The position numbers were made by a program, and so were the translations under genes. Positions 32,733-42,012 of a DNA stretch of 64,000 nt are shown one piece after another. The stretch spans positions 5,270,001-5,334,000 of the forward strand of contig NC_070561.1 in the NCBI RefSeq assembly GCF_026914185.1. Direction: 5' to 3'. This DNA is from Puccinia triticina (Eukaryota; Basidiomycota; Pucciniomycetes; Pucciniales; Pucciniaceae). The notes under the pieces are model-generated. The model did not search any database. It worked only from the letters and a program-made list of their open reading frames with translations, and had not been told where the DNA came from. How positions within the stretch are numbered: the stretch's first letter is position 1; each line of letters begins with the position of its first letter.

Positions 32733-33574
32733 TGTGGTGTTCAATCTTGTACACGCGGGGTCAACTTCGAAACTCGCGACGGCGCGCGGAAGACAGCAAG
32801 ACGCGTGGAGGATCAATTTTCCCGGATGTAACCCGTTTCAGGACTCAATCTTTCCGGATCTTTGGCGCGCTGGTTCCCTTTCTACAATTGGTTTTGGATC
32901 TTTTCTTTTGTTTCCTTTCTTTCTTTTATTTTTTTGCTCTCAGTTGTTTGTTTCATTTCTCATACGCGCGTGTTGGATGGTTGTGCTATGTGCTGGGTTG
33001 GTTTGGTTTGTGTTTTGTTTATGTGTGGGTTTTTGTTTTGGTTTTGTTTCCTTTTGTCTGTTTTCTCTCTTTTTTTTGTTTTGTTGCGTGCGTGGGTGTA
33101 TGATGAAGGTCCCGCTGCGTGCTGCGCCCGGAGTCTGAGTTCAGTTCGAACTCAGATGATGGGACAGCATGGGAAGACTCTGAACAATAATTTTCCTATC
33201 AAAAATTTTACCGATCACCTTATCAGTGCACTCTGAGCGCCTTCTGAGCCTTATCCATCCCAACAATTGGGATACTCTTTCATCACGCACGTGGTATTTT
33301 CTTGTCGATCCTCATTCTTCCTGACCCCGCTTTCCGGCGCACTTCGACGACCCCGACATCCCCAAACTTCCCTCATTCTTCCCAGTTTTCTCCTCCTCCC
33401 CTTTTCAACTCACAACCCCGCCGACGCGCGCTCAACGCCGTCGTAAATCAAACACCCCCATACCCCATCGCTCATAGATTCCCCCACTTTTTCAGCGACC
33501 AATTCCCGGAGGGCATTCCCCCAAACTTTTCCCCTCCAACAACTGCCGCCGCTTGGCACGGACGGAGTTCCACA
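32733..33574 (+). repeat. Gypsy 5' LTR
   Basis: Starts TGTGGTGTTC, ends GAGTTCCACA; 842 bp, equal in length to the 3' copy. The T-rich central part (32885-33090) is a likely transcription-initiation or R region, but I see no convincing TATA box. Confidence 0.9.
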
Positions 33575-33576
33575 TT

Positions 33577-33628
33577 TGGTCCCCCGAGCCGGGATCAAAC
33601 CAGCGACCTCAAGATTTACAGTCTCGCC
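33577..33628 (+). promoter_or_regulatory. primer-binding site inside a 52-nt antisense tRNA-Tyr 3' half
   Basis: The reverse complement folds as the 3' half of a tRNA. It has an anticodon arm with loop CTGTAAA (anticodon GTA, Tyr), variable loop AGGTC, a T arm GCTGG-TTTGATC-CCGGC, the acceptor 3' strand, and a CCA end. The site begins TGGT two bases after the LTR. An ordinary primer-binding site covers only about 18 nt. The anticodon loop is contiguous with the stem, whereas nuclear tRNA-Tyr genes usually carry an intron there, so the source was probably mature tRNA. Confidence 0.8.
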
Positions 33629-33714
33629 GATTTTCACGGTTTCGAGACGCTTGGCGGTCAACTCTTCAAACTTCGATTTCTTTTCTTTTCTTTTTTTTTT
33701 TAGTGTTCAGTCGC

Positions 33715-33812
33715 GGAGGCACAGGAGACTAAAAGTAAGTCCTCCCAATTGTGCACCTCCTAGGGTTTTTCTACGCTCGTGTCAAAGCATTACATTGCCA
33801 CAATTGTGAGCC
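33715..33812 (+). other. hairpin element copy 1 (GTAAGT loop), leader
   Basis: Outer stem GGAGG (33715-33719) pairs with CCTCC (33756-33760), supported by CAC with GTG. Inner stem is GGAG/CTCC; the loop contains AAAGTAAGT (GTAAGT at 33735-33740). A conserved tail TGCCAC...TGTGAGC follows to 33812. Three more copies lie in and after pol. Confidence 0.75.
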
Positions 33813-33865
33813 CCTCGGAAGCGCTTTCTCTCTCGATTCCAGGCCGCATTTTTCAGTCAGTCGCG

Positions 33866-36001
33866 ATGGCCGATGCAGGAGGTGGCGTGAGACGCGTGAA
33901 AATCAAGCCACAGGATAAGGCTTTGGGTTTCGATGGTACACATGTCAAACGTTTCTTGTCGGACTATCAGTTGGCCGCGGATTTGGATGGCGCGTCAGAA
34001 TTCGACATGGCGCAACAAGTGAGGTTTTTCGTGCGCAAGGCCGAAGTCAAGGACGTGTTGGAGACCCTAGACGGTTACGATCCTCCGGTTTGGTCCTCTC
34101 TCAAGGCTTCCATGCTTGCGTACTGGGGTCAGGTCGACACGGCGCGCTTTACGCTGCCGGATTTGGAGGCTTTGACTCATTCGTGGGCCGCGAAAGGAGG
34201 CGTCTCCTCCGTTGTCGATTATCAAGACTTTCGGCGTGTCTGGGAGCCGATCCAATCTTACTTGTTGCGCAAATCTCACATCGACTCCGTGGAGGAAGTG
34301 AGGACGCTCTACTACCGGTCCTTCTCTGCTGGCGTTCAGGAGCGCGTCCGCGATCACCTCATCAAGGCGAAGACCATGATCACCACCCTCGACAACAGGT
34401 TCAAGCTGCCCTCCTTTGAAATCCTGAAGGAAGCGGTCGCGGATGTGATGAAGGGTCAGAAGGCTCTCACTTTTGAAGATCCCAAGACCTCAACGTTGGT
34501 TCCCGTTGGCCCTTTCAAGCAGGGTAATGATGTCATGCAGAAGATGGAGCAAGACCGACGCCCCACAGGTTCAATTGTGCCCGTAAAAGCTCCAGCCACC
34601 GTCGACGAGATTTCGCAGATGCTGCAGTCATTTGAACAGCGCCTTGAGCAGAAATTCACGGCTCAGTCTTCTCAACCCTCTGGAAAGGTACCGCCCTCGG
34701 AGCGCGGCCCTTTGGTTTGTTACTACTGCCATCGCGAAGGACACGGCACTGGGCGTTGTTTCGAGCTCAAGAAGGATAAAGAGGCCAATCTGGTGGAACA
34801 GAAAGGCAACAATTTCTTCCTGCCCAATGGGGCACTCATTCCTTTCGATTCTTCTCGGCCCATACGACACGTGGTCGCCTCCTTTCAACCTCCTCCAACC
34901 GCTAGCGTAGTGACGCCAGAGTTTCGCGCTACATGCGGCTCTCTCGATCCCTGTTATCCCCCAGCTGTCACCTCTCAATCTTTTTCCGGATCCTACGAGG
35001 CGGACCCGGCGCGAAAGAAACACGAGGCGCCGAAGCCTTATAAGGCGCCTGTAGTTCCCCTTTCTGCTGCACGGAAGCCTGTAAAAAAATCCCTGGCGCG
35101 TAACTCCACCTCTGATGGAGATGATTCAGACATGGAAGCTGAACTGTTTGAGAGGGTGCCTGCCTCTCCAGTCGTGGACCCTTCTCCCGTCGAGCAGCCC
35201 GCTTCTGAGCAGCCAGCCAAGCCTGCTAGTGCTGCGCCCAAGGTGCGCTTCGAGCGTGGTATCTCCAAGGATCATCCTAACGCAGTCGAGGGCGTGCTCA
35301 AGAAGATTTCCGGCCTCAAGGTTCCAGACCTGTCAGTTTCGGAGCTTTTAGCGGTGGCGCCTTCTGTTGCAGAAGGCATGAAGCGATGGGTATCGCGCAA
35401 GCGCGTCGAGGTTGGATCCGAGGAGCTGAAGGTTTCCTCCGGTACGTTGGCTGAGGGCGTGGATTTCAAGGCGAACGGATTCGAGCCGCGGCTCTACTCG
35501 TGCCCGCTAGGTTACTTGCCGTGCTTGGTAGGAGACGAGGAGAGTACCGCTTCCCCTCTTGTAGATTCTGGTTCTCAATTGAATCTAATCTCGGACGCGA
35601 TGGCTAACAAATTCAACATTAGCCCGCGTGTAAATTTCACTTCTGCTGTGTATGGCATAGGCAATCAGGCCTGCGAGTTGGTCGGCGTCGCGGAGGATGT
35701 TCCGCTTCGCATCGGGAAAACAATTGTGGGCACCTGTCACTTTTGGATCACGAGGATGGCCGGACCCATGATTCTTGGCCGTCCCTTTCTCATGGATTTC
35801 GACGCGACCCTCAGTTTTTCCGCGGAGGTTGGCGAGAGGATTTTGCTCCCAGATTCGACGGGAAGGCGCATTGAAGTTTCCCTCTGCGCGACGGACTCTG
35901 GGCGATGGGAGCGCGAATTTCCTGGCAATGGGAAGAAGGCGGTCCTGACGCGCTCGAGCACGGCGCGCGACGACCCTGTCGAAGGGCGTCATTTTTTATG
36001 A
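33866..36001 (+). CDS. Gypsy gag-protease polyprotein
   Basis: I start at ATG 33866 (MADAGGG) rather than the open but non-ATG frame from 33779, giving about 711 residues. The N-terminal two-thirds is a gag capsid region (PDLEALTHSW, VVDYQDF, FSAGVQERV). A zinc knuckle CYYCHREGHGTGRC (C-x2-C-x4-H-x4-C, about 34717-34758) binds the RNA. A retropepsin-type protease follows near the end, with DSGSQLNLI (about 35563-35589) and ILGRPFL (about 35772-35792). The protease is thus encoded in the gag frame and pol lies one base back. The stop TGA (35999-36001) directly follows a T TTT TTA run. Confidence 0.88.
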   Translation: MADAGGGVRRVKIKPQDKALGFDGTHVKRFLSDYQLAADLDGASEFDMAQQVRFFVRKAEVKDVLETLDGYDPPVWSSLKASMLAYWGQVDTARFTLPDLEALTHSWAAKGGVSSVVDYQDFRRVWEPIQSYLLRKSHIDSVEEVRTLYYRSFSAGVQERVRDHLIKAKTMITTLDNRFKLPSFEILKEAVADVMKGQKALTFEDPKTSTLVPVGPFKQGNDVMQKMEQDRRPTGSIVPVKAPATVDEISQMLQSFEQRLEQKFTAQSSQPSGKVPPSERGPLVCYYCHREGHGTGRCFELKKDKEANLVEQKGNNFFLPNGALIPFDSSRPIRHVVASFQPPPTASVVTPEFRATCGSLDPCYPPAVTSQSFSGSYEADPARKKHEAPKPYKAPVVPLSAARKPVKKSLARNSTSDGDDSDMEAELFERVPASPVVDPSPVEQPASEQPAKPASAAPKVRFERGISKDHPNAVEGVLKKISGLKVPDLSVSELLAVAPSVAEGMKRWVSRKRVEVGSEELKVSSGTLAEGVDFKANGFEPRLYSCPLGYLPCLVGDEESTASPLVDSGSQLNLISDAMANKFNISPRVNFTSAVYGIGNQACELVGVAEDVPLRIGKTIVGTCHFWITRMAGPMILGRPFLMDFDATLSFSAEVGERILLPDSTGRRIEVSLCATDSGRWEREFPGNGKKAVLTRSSTARDDPVEGRHFL

Positions 36002-36065
36002 GTAAAGTTGATCTGTCAAGCGGCCGTGTTAATCTAGGATCTCGCCCACGCGCCGCTGGATCAAC
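35992..36065 (+). promoter_or_regulatory. predicted -1 ribosomal frameshift site at the gag/pol overlap
   Basis: In gag frame the sequence reads caT TTT TTA TGA, the canonical X XXY YYZ slippery heptamer (35992-35998). A slip of one base back enters pol as TTT TTT ATG AGT. After an 8-nt spacer, GTTGATC (36007-36013) can pair with GATCAAC (36059-36065), and inside it AGCGGC (36019-36024) with GCCGCT (36052-36057). The same bases also form an ATGA stop-start overlap (ATG 35998-36000), so termination-reinitiation is the alternative route to Pol. Confidence 0.75.
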
Positions 36066-39000
36066 TCATCATCAAGAGATTCACCGGCCTTGTTCTATTT
36101 TCTCGTCCAATAATCAAAATATCAAATCGAAAAAACATGAAGAAAACACTAAACCTCTCAAAAACATATCTTCAGATCTCAGGTCACTTCTTCTTTCCGG
36201 CTCTCTTGGCGTTCTTTCTCACGGTTCTTTTCCTTTCTCTGGCGCGGCTCTTGGCGCGTTTTCTTTCGGCGATGGTTTATTGGAGCAGGGTAGAATGGAG
36301 GATATGGGGAATTCGCGGAGGTTTGGGAGACAGGAAGTAAGTTCCTCCCAGTTATGCACCTCCCAGGGTTCTACTACGTCGTCATTAGCATTACATGCCA
36401 CGTCTGTGAGCCTCGCCGGATGTTCGTCACTATCTTCCGTTTTAGGCGACTTCCCATCTTCTCAAACTCGTCTCCGCAACAAGAATAAACTAGCGTCTCA
36501 ATCCCGTCTCTGCGAAGAGAATAAACTAGATACGTCCTATGGCGTTCTCCGCAATGAGATTAATCTAGATAGACTCCGCGATGAGCCTAAACTCCCGAGC
36601 CTCCGCAACGAGGAAAAACTAAAGATCCTCCGCAATGAGGTGAATCTACGATTTTCTTTATCTTGTGAGGGCGGTGAGGTGGAATTTGGGGCACCGTGGA
36701 GGGACTTTGGACTGAAAGTAAGTTCCAACCAAAGTGCACCTCCGGAGCGTGATGCTACACCTAGTTGTCGTACCCTACCGCGTGCCACAGTTGTGAGCAA
36801 AGGACATTTGCCCCGTTTTTCTTTCGCAGATAAGGCGCCCTTTGAAGATCGCGCTGAGCATCGCACGTACAGGTTGATGGAGCATGGCCTGAAGTTTCAA
36901 GAGCAAGTCGCGCTGCTGGACACGTGGACGCGCGGCGAGTTTCTCACGTTCGCGACGAAGTACAAGCCGGTTTCAAGGAAGGTTAAGCCCGTCAATCAGG
37001 CCATGCCGCAAGGTCTGAACCCCCCTCTGAGTCGACCACCTCTGTCGCGTGATCCTTATCGACCCCTTCCGCGATCACTGGCGGGACCTTTTGTGCCGCG
37101 TGGCCGCGTTACTTCCGAGAGGCTTGAGATGGTAAATTTCGGACCTGCAGGCTGGCTGTGGCCTGACGAGCTGAACTTGATCCGTAATGTTCTGGCGGAA
37201 CGCAACCTGGCGATCGCTTTCACGGAAAAGGAGCGTGGTCTTTTGAAAGATTCATACGGGCTCCCTTACATTATCCCTGTGGTGGAGCACGAGCCGTGGC
37301 AGAAGAAAAGGATCCCTATACCGGCGGCCAAGCTAGATGAATTCATCAGATTAATCCGCGAGCGCGTCGAAACGGGTCTTTATGAGCAATCTACTTCTAG
37401 CTATTCATCCCCCGTATTTTGCGTACTCAAGAGCAATGGGAGGCTACGTGTGGTTCATGATCTTCAACCTTTGAACAAGGTCACCATCAAAGACGCGGGA
37501 GTGCCGCCGGCGACGGAGGATTTCGTGGAGTCTTTCGCCGGACGCGCTTGTTACGGTCTGGGTGATATCATGGGCGGCTACGATGAGCGCGCGCTGGACC
37601 CTATCTCTAGGCCCCTAACCACTTTCGACACGCCTTTGGGGCGCTTTCAAATCACCCGTCTGCCTCAGGGTGCCACAAACTCTGTGGCCGTTTATCAAGC
37701 CCAGATGATGTGGATCCTCCAGGAGGAGATCCCCGATCACGCTGGGATTTTCATCGACGACGGCGGCATCAAGGGCCCGGTATCTGACTACGACAATGAA
37801 GTTCTTCCGTGGCACTCTGGAATTCGTTGTTTTATCTGGGAATACGCAACGACGCTGGAGCGGGTTCTTTTTTGGATTGAAGAGAGTGGTCTCACTGTTT
37901 CTGCGTCCAAGCTTGCAGCCTGCGTTCCGGCCCTCGAGATTGTGGGGCACGTCGTGTGCAAGGAAGGTCGGCGGATGGCAAAGACAAAGGTCAACAAGAT
38001 CCTTTCCTGGCCCACGCCAGCCAATGCAACCGAAATTCGTGGGTTCCTAGGAGTGGTGGTCTACGTCCGGATATTCATTCCTTCACTCTCTGAAATCTGT
38101 TTACCGTTACGGCGCCTGACGCGGAAAGACGCCGACTGGATATGGTCGGCTGAGTGTGACGCCGCGTTTCAGAAGCTCAAGCTTATAGTGGGTCACGATA
38201 TTGTCTTGGTCAAAATTCAATACGGACCGGAGGCTGGCAAGATCAAATTGGCGGTAGACTCGAGTTTTCACGCGGCAGGCGCAGTTCTGACTCAAGAAGA
38301 CGCGAATGGACTTGACAGGCCGGCTCTTTATGAATCCCTTCTCTTTTCCGATGTCGAGTCGCGGTATTCCCAGCCCAAGCTCGAGTTGTGCGGCGTGGCG
38401 CGGATCCTCAAGAAGTTGCAGACTGTCCTCTGGGGGCAGCACTTTGAGCTTCAAGTCGACGCACATTCACTCATTCAGATGATCAATTCCCCGAGTTTAC
38501 CCAACGCTCCGATGACGCGTTGGGTGGCGTTCATCCAGCTCTTTTCTTTTGATATTGTGCATAGGCCTGGTAAATCGTTCACCATGCCCGATGGCTTGTC
38601 GCGGCGCCCTATGGAGGACAATGAATCCATCCCGGAGTCTGATTTCGATGAGGAGGATCCGCTTATCCGACCACGATACGCCCACGCGGCTGGTTCGCGA
38701 GAATACACGGGGTTTCAGGAGGGCTATTGGCGCGTAATGGAAAGTTTTTTAGCCACTCTTATGAAGCCAGCTGGGTTAAATGCTAAGGAGTTTCGCGCTC
38801 TAAAGCGCAGATCGTCGGAATTCTTTCTACAGTCTGGACGCCTCATGAAGAGAGGAAGCCCTCTGCCAAAGATTGTCGTCACCATTCCCGCAAAACAGGA
38901 CGAGATCCTCATTCAGCTCCATGAAGGTCTGGGCCACCGAGGCACTACGGAAACTTATCGCCGCGTGGTGGAGCGCTTTTGGTGGCCTTCTCTCAAGCAG

Positions 39001-39981
39001 GCTGTCGCGAAATGGTGTCAGAGTTGCGACACATGTCAAAAGAGGGACCTCCGCAGGCCTCAAGAAGTTCATTATCCGACTGGAGAGTCCACGGTCTTTG
39101 GCCGCGTCTTGATGGACGCGGTTCATTTGAAAGCTAGTGGCGCTAAATATCTCATTGTTGCGCGTGATGATTTCTCTGGTTGGGTGGAAGCCAAAATCCT
39201 CAATAATTTAACCTCAGAGGCTGTTGCTACTTTCCTGCAGGAACACTGGACGATGCGCTACGGTCTGGCGCAATCATACTCGACTGATGGCGGATCTGAA
39301 TTTGGAGGCGCGCTGGCCGACATGCTGCGCGAACTTCCCGGACAGCATCGGGTCTCTACTCCTTACTACCCTGAAGGCCAGGGCATGGTTGAGCGCGGTC
39401 ACGGGCCACTCAAAGCCGCGCTGGTGAAACTGGCTGGCGAAAGTGGCAAGAAATGCCGTAAATTTCTTCCTTTGGTGCTCTTTGCTGATAGAATCTCGAC
39501 CAAGCGGACCACCGGCTACTCTCCATACGAGCTTGTTTTTGGGCAGCGAGCCGTTCTTCCTTTGGATTTGGAGATGGAATCCTTCCTGGGCGTTGATTGG
39601 GAGTCTGTGAAGAATACTAGCGATCTGTTGGCGGCACGCTCTCTTCAATTGGAGCGCAGCGAGGAAACGCGCGGCAAGGCGTACAAGAAGATGATGGAAT
39701 CAAGGGACGAGTCAGTGCGGTACTGGGAGGAGAAGCGCGCGGGTCATCAGCGGGAACCTCTCAAGACGGGCGAGTTAGTTCTGGCGTACAATCGGTCTCT
39801 CGAGGTGCAGTGGGGTCAACTTTTCGCGCATAGGTGGAACGGCCCCTATCGCGTCGTGAAGCAAGTTCAGGGAGGATCTTACGTTCTGGCAGAGTTGGAT
39901 GGAACTGAGCTTAAACGGCGGTTTTTGGCGGATCAGGTGAAGCGTTATTTTTCACGCGGAGGCACTGGAGAACAAAAGTAA
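35998..39981 (+). CDS. Gypsy pol: reverse transcriptase, RNase H, integrase
   Basis: From the overlap the frame runs about 1327 residues. A 300-residue leader contains a repeated LRNExxL motif (36470-36650) and two of the GTAAGT hairpins. Reverse transcriptase: GLYEQSTSSYSSPVFCVLK, RVVHDLQPLN, LPQGATNS and catalytic FIDDGG (37752-37769; F instead of Y in the usual Y-x-D-D). RNase H: LAVDSSFHAAGAVL and DAHSL. Integrase: an HHCC finger (HEGLGHRG through CQSCDTC), then Asp in MDAVHL, Asp in STDGGSEF and Glu in GMVERGHG. A GPYRVV module near the C-terminus is typical of Gypsy integrases. No internal stop is present, so the protein could be functional. Confidence 0.9.
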   Translation: MSKVDLSSGRVNLGSRPRAAGSTHHQEIHRPCSIFSSNNQNIKSKKHEENTKPLKNISSDLRSLLLSGSLGVLSHGSFPFSGAALGAFSFGDGLLEQGRMEDMGNSRRFGRQEVSSSQLCTSQGSTTSSLALHATSVSLAGCSSLSSVLGDFPSSQTRLRNKNKLASQSRLCEENKLDTSYGVLRNEINLDRLRDEPKLPSLRNEEKLKILRNEVNLRFSLSCEGGEVEFGAPWRDFGLKVSSNQSAPPERDATPSCRTLPRATVVSKGHLPRFSFADKAPFEDRAEHRTYRLMEHGLKFQEQVALLDTWTRGEFLTFATKYKPVSRKVKPVNQAMPQGLNPPLSRPPLSRDPYRPLPRSLAGPFVPRGRVTSERLEMVNFGPAGWLWPDELNLIRNVLAERNLAIAFTEKERGLLKDSYGLPYIIPVVEHEPWQKKRIPIPAAKLDEFIRLIRERVETGLYEQSTSSYSSPVFCVLKSNGRLRVVHDLQPLNKVTIKDAGVPPATEDFVESFAGRACYGLGDIMGGYDERALDPISRPLTTFDTPLGRFQITRLPQGATNSVAVYQAQMMWILQEEIPDHAGIFIDDGGIKGPVSDYDNEVLPWHSGIRCFIWEYATTLERVLFWIEESGLTVSASKLAACVPALEIVGHVVCKEGRRMAKTKVNKILSWPTPANATEIRGFLGVVVYVRIFIPSLSEICLPLRRLTRKDADWIWSAECDAAFQKLKLIVGHDIVLVKIQYGPEAGKIKLAVDSSFHAAGAVLTQEDANGLDRPALYESLLFSDVESRYSQPKLELCGVARILKKLQTVLWGQHFELQVDAHSLIQMINSPSLPNAPMTRWVAFIQLFSFDIVHRPGKSFTMPDGLSRRPMEDNESIPESDFDEEDPLIRPRYAHAAGSREYTGFQEGYWRVMESFLATLMKPAGLNAKEFRALKRRSSEFFLQSGRLMKRGSPLPKIVVTIPAKQDEILIQLHEGLGHRGTTETYRRVVERFWWPSLKQAVAKWCQSCDTCQKRDLRRPQEVHYPTGESTVFGRVLMDAVHLKASGAKYLIVARDDFSGWVEAKILNNLTSEAVATFLQEHWTMRYGLAQSYSTDGGSEFGGALADMLRELPGQHRVSTPYYPEGQGMVERGHGPLKAALVKLAGESGKKCRKFLPLVLFADRISTKRTTGYSPYELVFGQRAVLPLDLEMESFLGVDWESVKNTSDLLAARSLQLERSEETRGKAYKKMMESRDESVRYWEEKRAGHQREPLKTGELVLAYNRSLEVQWGQLFAHRWNGPYRVVKQVQGGSYVLAELDGTELKRRFLADQVKRYFSRGGTGEQK
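36317..36412 (+). other. hairpin element copy 2 (inside pol)
   Basis: GGAGG (36317-36321) pairs with CCTCC (36359-36363). The inner stem is GGGAG/CTCCC, and GTAAGT in the loop is at 36337-36342. The downstream tail ATGCCAC...TGTGAGC is kept. The sequence is also translated as part of the pol leader. Confidence 0.72.
36698..36797 (+). other. hairpin element copy 3 (inside pol)
   Basis: GGAGG (36698-36702) pairs with CCTCC (36739-36743). The inner stem has changed to ACTTTGG/CCAAAGT, seven perfect pairs, while the loop keeps GTAAGT (36718-36723). The tail TGCCAC...TGTGAGC is kept. Confidence 0.72.
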
Positions 39982-40062
39982 GTTCTCTCCAGTTGTGCAC
40001 CTCCGGGCAAGATGCTCTTTAAAGTTGTCAAAACTCTACTTTATGCCACGTTTGTGAGCACC
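39958..40062 (+). other. hairpin element copy 4 (end of pol)
   Basis: GGAGG (39958-39962) pairs with CCTCC (40000-40004). The inner stem is TGGAGA/TCTCCA, and GTAAGT is at 39978-39983. The pol stop codon TAA (39979-39981) lies inside this loop. The tail TGCCACGTTTGTGAGC is at about 40044-40060. Confidence 0.75.
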
Positions 40063-40178
40063 GCGGTGGCCCTTGGTTTCTTTCCCCACTTTCTTTGGAC
40101 CTCTTAGGCGCGGATTTCATTCAATTCTTGGCGACCGGCGCGCAGCAGTCTAGGGACAGACTGCATTTGGGGAGGAGA

Positions 40179-41020
40179 TGTGGTGTTCAATCTTGTACAC
40201 GCGGGGTCAACTTCGAAACTCGCGACGGCGCGCAGAAGACATCAAGACGCGTGGAGGATCAATTTTCCCGGATGTAACCCGTTTCAGGACTCAATCTTTC
40301 CGGATCTTTGGCGCACTGGTTCCCTTTCTACAATTGTTTTTGGATCTTTTCTTTTGTTTCCTTTCTTTCTTTTATTTTTTTGCTCTCAGTTGTTTGTTTC
40401 ATTTCTCATACGCGCGTGTTGGATGGTTGTGCTATGTGCTGGGTTGGTTTGGTTTGTGTTTTGTTTATGTGTGGGTTTTTGTTTTGGTTTTGTTTCCTTT
40501 TGTCTGTTTTCTCTCTTTTTTTTGTTTTGTTGCGTGCGTGGGTGTATGATGAAGGTCCCGCTGCGTGCTGCGCCCAGAGTCTGAGTTCAGTTCGAACTCA
40601 GATGATGGGACAGCATGGGAAGACTCTGAACAATAATTTTCCTATCAAAAATTTTACCAATCACCTTATCAGTGCACTCTGAGCGCCTTCTGAGCCTTAT
40701 CCATCCCAACGATTGGGATACTCTTTCATCACGCACGTGGCGTTTTCTTGTCGATCCTCATTCTTCCTGACCCCGCTTTCTGGCGCACTTCGACGACCCC
40801 GACATCCCCAAACTTCCCTCATTCTTCCCAGTTTTCTCCTCCTCCCCTTTTCAACTCACAACCCCGCCGACGCGCGCTCAACGCCGTCGTAAATCAAACA
40901 CCCCCATACCCCATCGCTCATAGATTCCCCCACTTTTTCAGCGACCAATTCCCGGAGGGCATTCCCCCAAACTTTTCCCCTCCAACAACTGCCGCCGCTT
41001 GGCACGGACGGAGTTCCACA
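40179..41020 (+). repeat. Gypsy 3' LTR
   Basis: 842 bp, same ends as the 5' LTR, preceded by the purine tract at about 40168-40178 and followed by CCGG (41021-41024). Confidence 0.9.
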
Positions 41021-42012
41021 CCGGTGTGTACCAATCATCAAGGGGAGGTGCTACTCTTGATGACCGGTCATCAAGAGGAGATGTTACTCCCCTCAATGAC
41101 CGGCACAGACCGGTCATTGAGAGATGTGACTCACCTCGATGACCGGTCATCACCAGTCATCAAGTGTTATTACCCTCAATGACCGGTCTGACTGGTCATC
41201 GAGAGGTGTGAGTCCTCTCAATGACCCCTCTGTGCCGGTCATCGGGAGGTGTGAGTCCTCTCGATGACCGGTCATCACCGGTCATCGAGAGGTGTGAGTC
41301 CCCTCAATGACTGGTCTGTGCCAGTCACCAAGGGGAGTAGCACCTCCTCTCGATGACCGGTCAGACCGACCCGTCATCAAGAGTAGCACCTCCCCTCAAT
41401 GACTGGTACACACCGGTCATCCAGAGGAGGTGTTATTCCCCTCAATGACCGGTCTGACCGGTCATCAAGGGATGTGACTCACCTCAATGACCGGTCATCA
41501 CCGGTCATCAAGAGGTTTTATTACCCTTGATGACCGGACTGACAAATCATTGAGAGGTGTGAGCCCTCTCGATGACCGGACTGACCGATCATCGAGAGGT
41601 GTGAGCCCTCTTGATTACCGGACTGACCAATCATCGAGAGGTGTGAGCCCTCTCGATGACCGGTGATGACCCATCGAGGGGAGGTGTTATTAGCCTCGAT
41701 GACCGGTGTGACCGATCATCAAGGTGTGAGTCCCCTTGATGACCGGTCTGTGCTGGTCATTGGGAGGTGTGACCGGTCTGTGCTGGTCATTGGGAGGTGT
41801 GACCGGTCCGCACCGGTCATTGAGAGGTGTGAGTCCCCTCAGTGACCAGCACAGACCGATCATTGAGAGGAGATGTTACTCCCCTTGATGACCGGCAGAG
41901 ACCGGTCATCAAGAGGTGTGATTTCCCTCAATGACCGGCAGTCCGGTACAGACCGGTCATTGAGGGGAGATGTTAATCCACTCAATGCCGGTCTGTACTG
42001 GTCATGGATATC
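41021..42012. repeat. CCGGTC palindromic array, right part
   Basis: About 20 units alternate GATGACCGGTC..GACCGGTCATC hairpins with spacers such as GAGAGGTGTGAGTCC. The spacer direction is opposite to the left part (32405-32732). Short open frames here are repeat artefacts. Confidence 0.85.

Larger units (their letters stand above)
32733..41020 (+). mobile_element. Gypsy (Ty3-type) LTR retrotransposon, near-intact, 8.3 kb
   Basis: The LTRs (32733-33574 and 40179-41020) are both 842 bp with TG...CA ends and about ten differences seen by eye (near 1.2 percent). CCGG flanks both sides (32729-32732; 41021-41024) and its removal restores an array unit. The element has a primer-binding site two bases after the 5' LTR, gag-protease and pol as two long overlapping frames, and a purine tract GGGGAGGAGA before the 3' LTR. 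The order RT, RNase H, integrase defines the Gypsy superfamily. Intact frames and similar LTRs point to recent activity. Confidence 0.93.

Noticed and set aside
32722..33236. Open frames of 120-138 codons in the Gypsy LTR
   Set aside because: They are duplicated exactly in the 3' LTR and encode only low-complexity F/V-rich peptide from a T/G-rich tract.
36137..36340. Small membrane-protein-like open frame inside pol
   Set aside because: It is a shadow frame of the pol leader, which is open across the whole region and continues into the reverse transcriptase.
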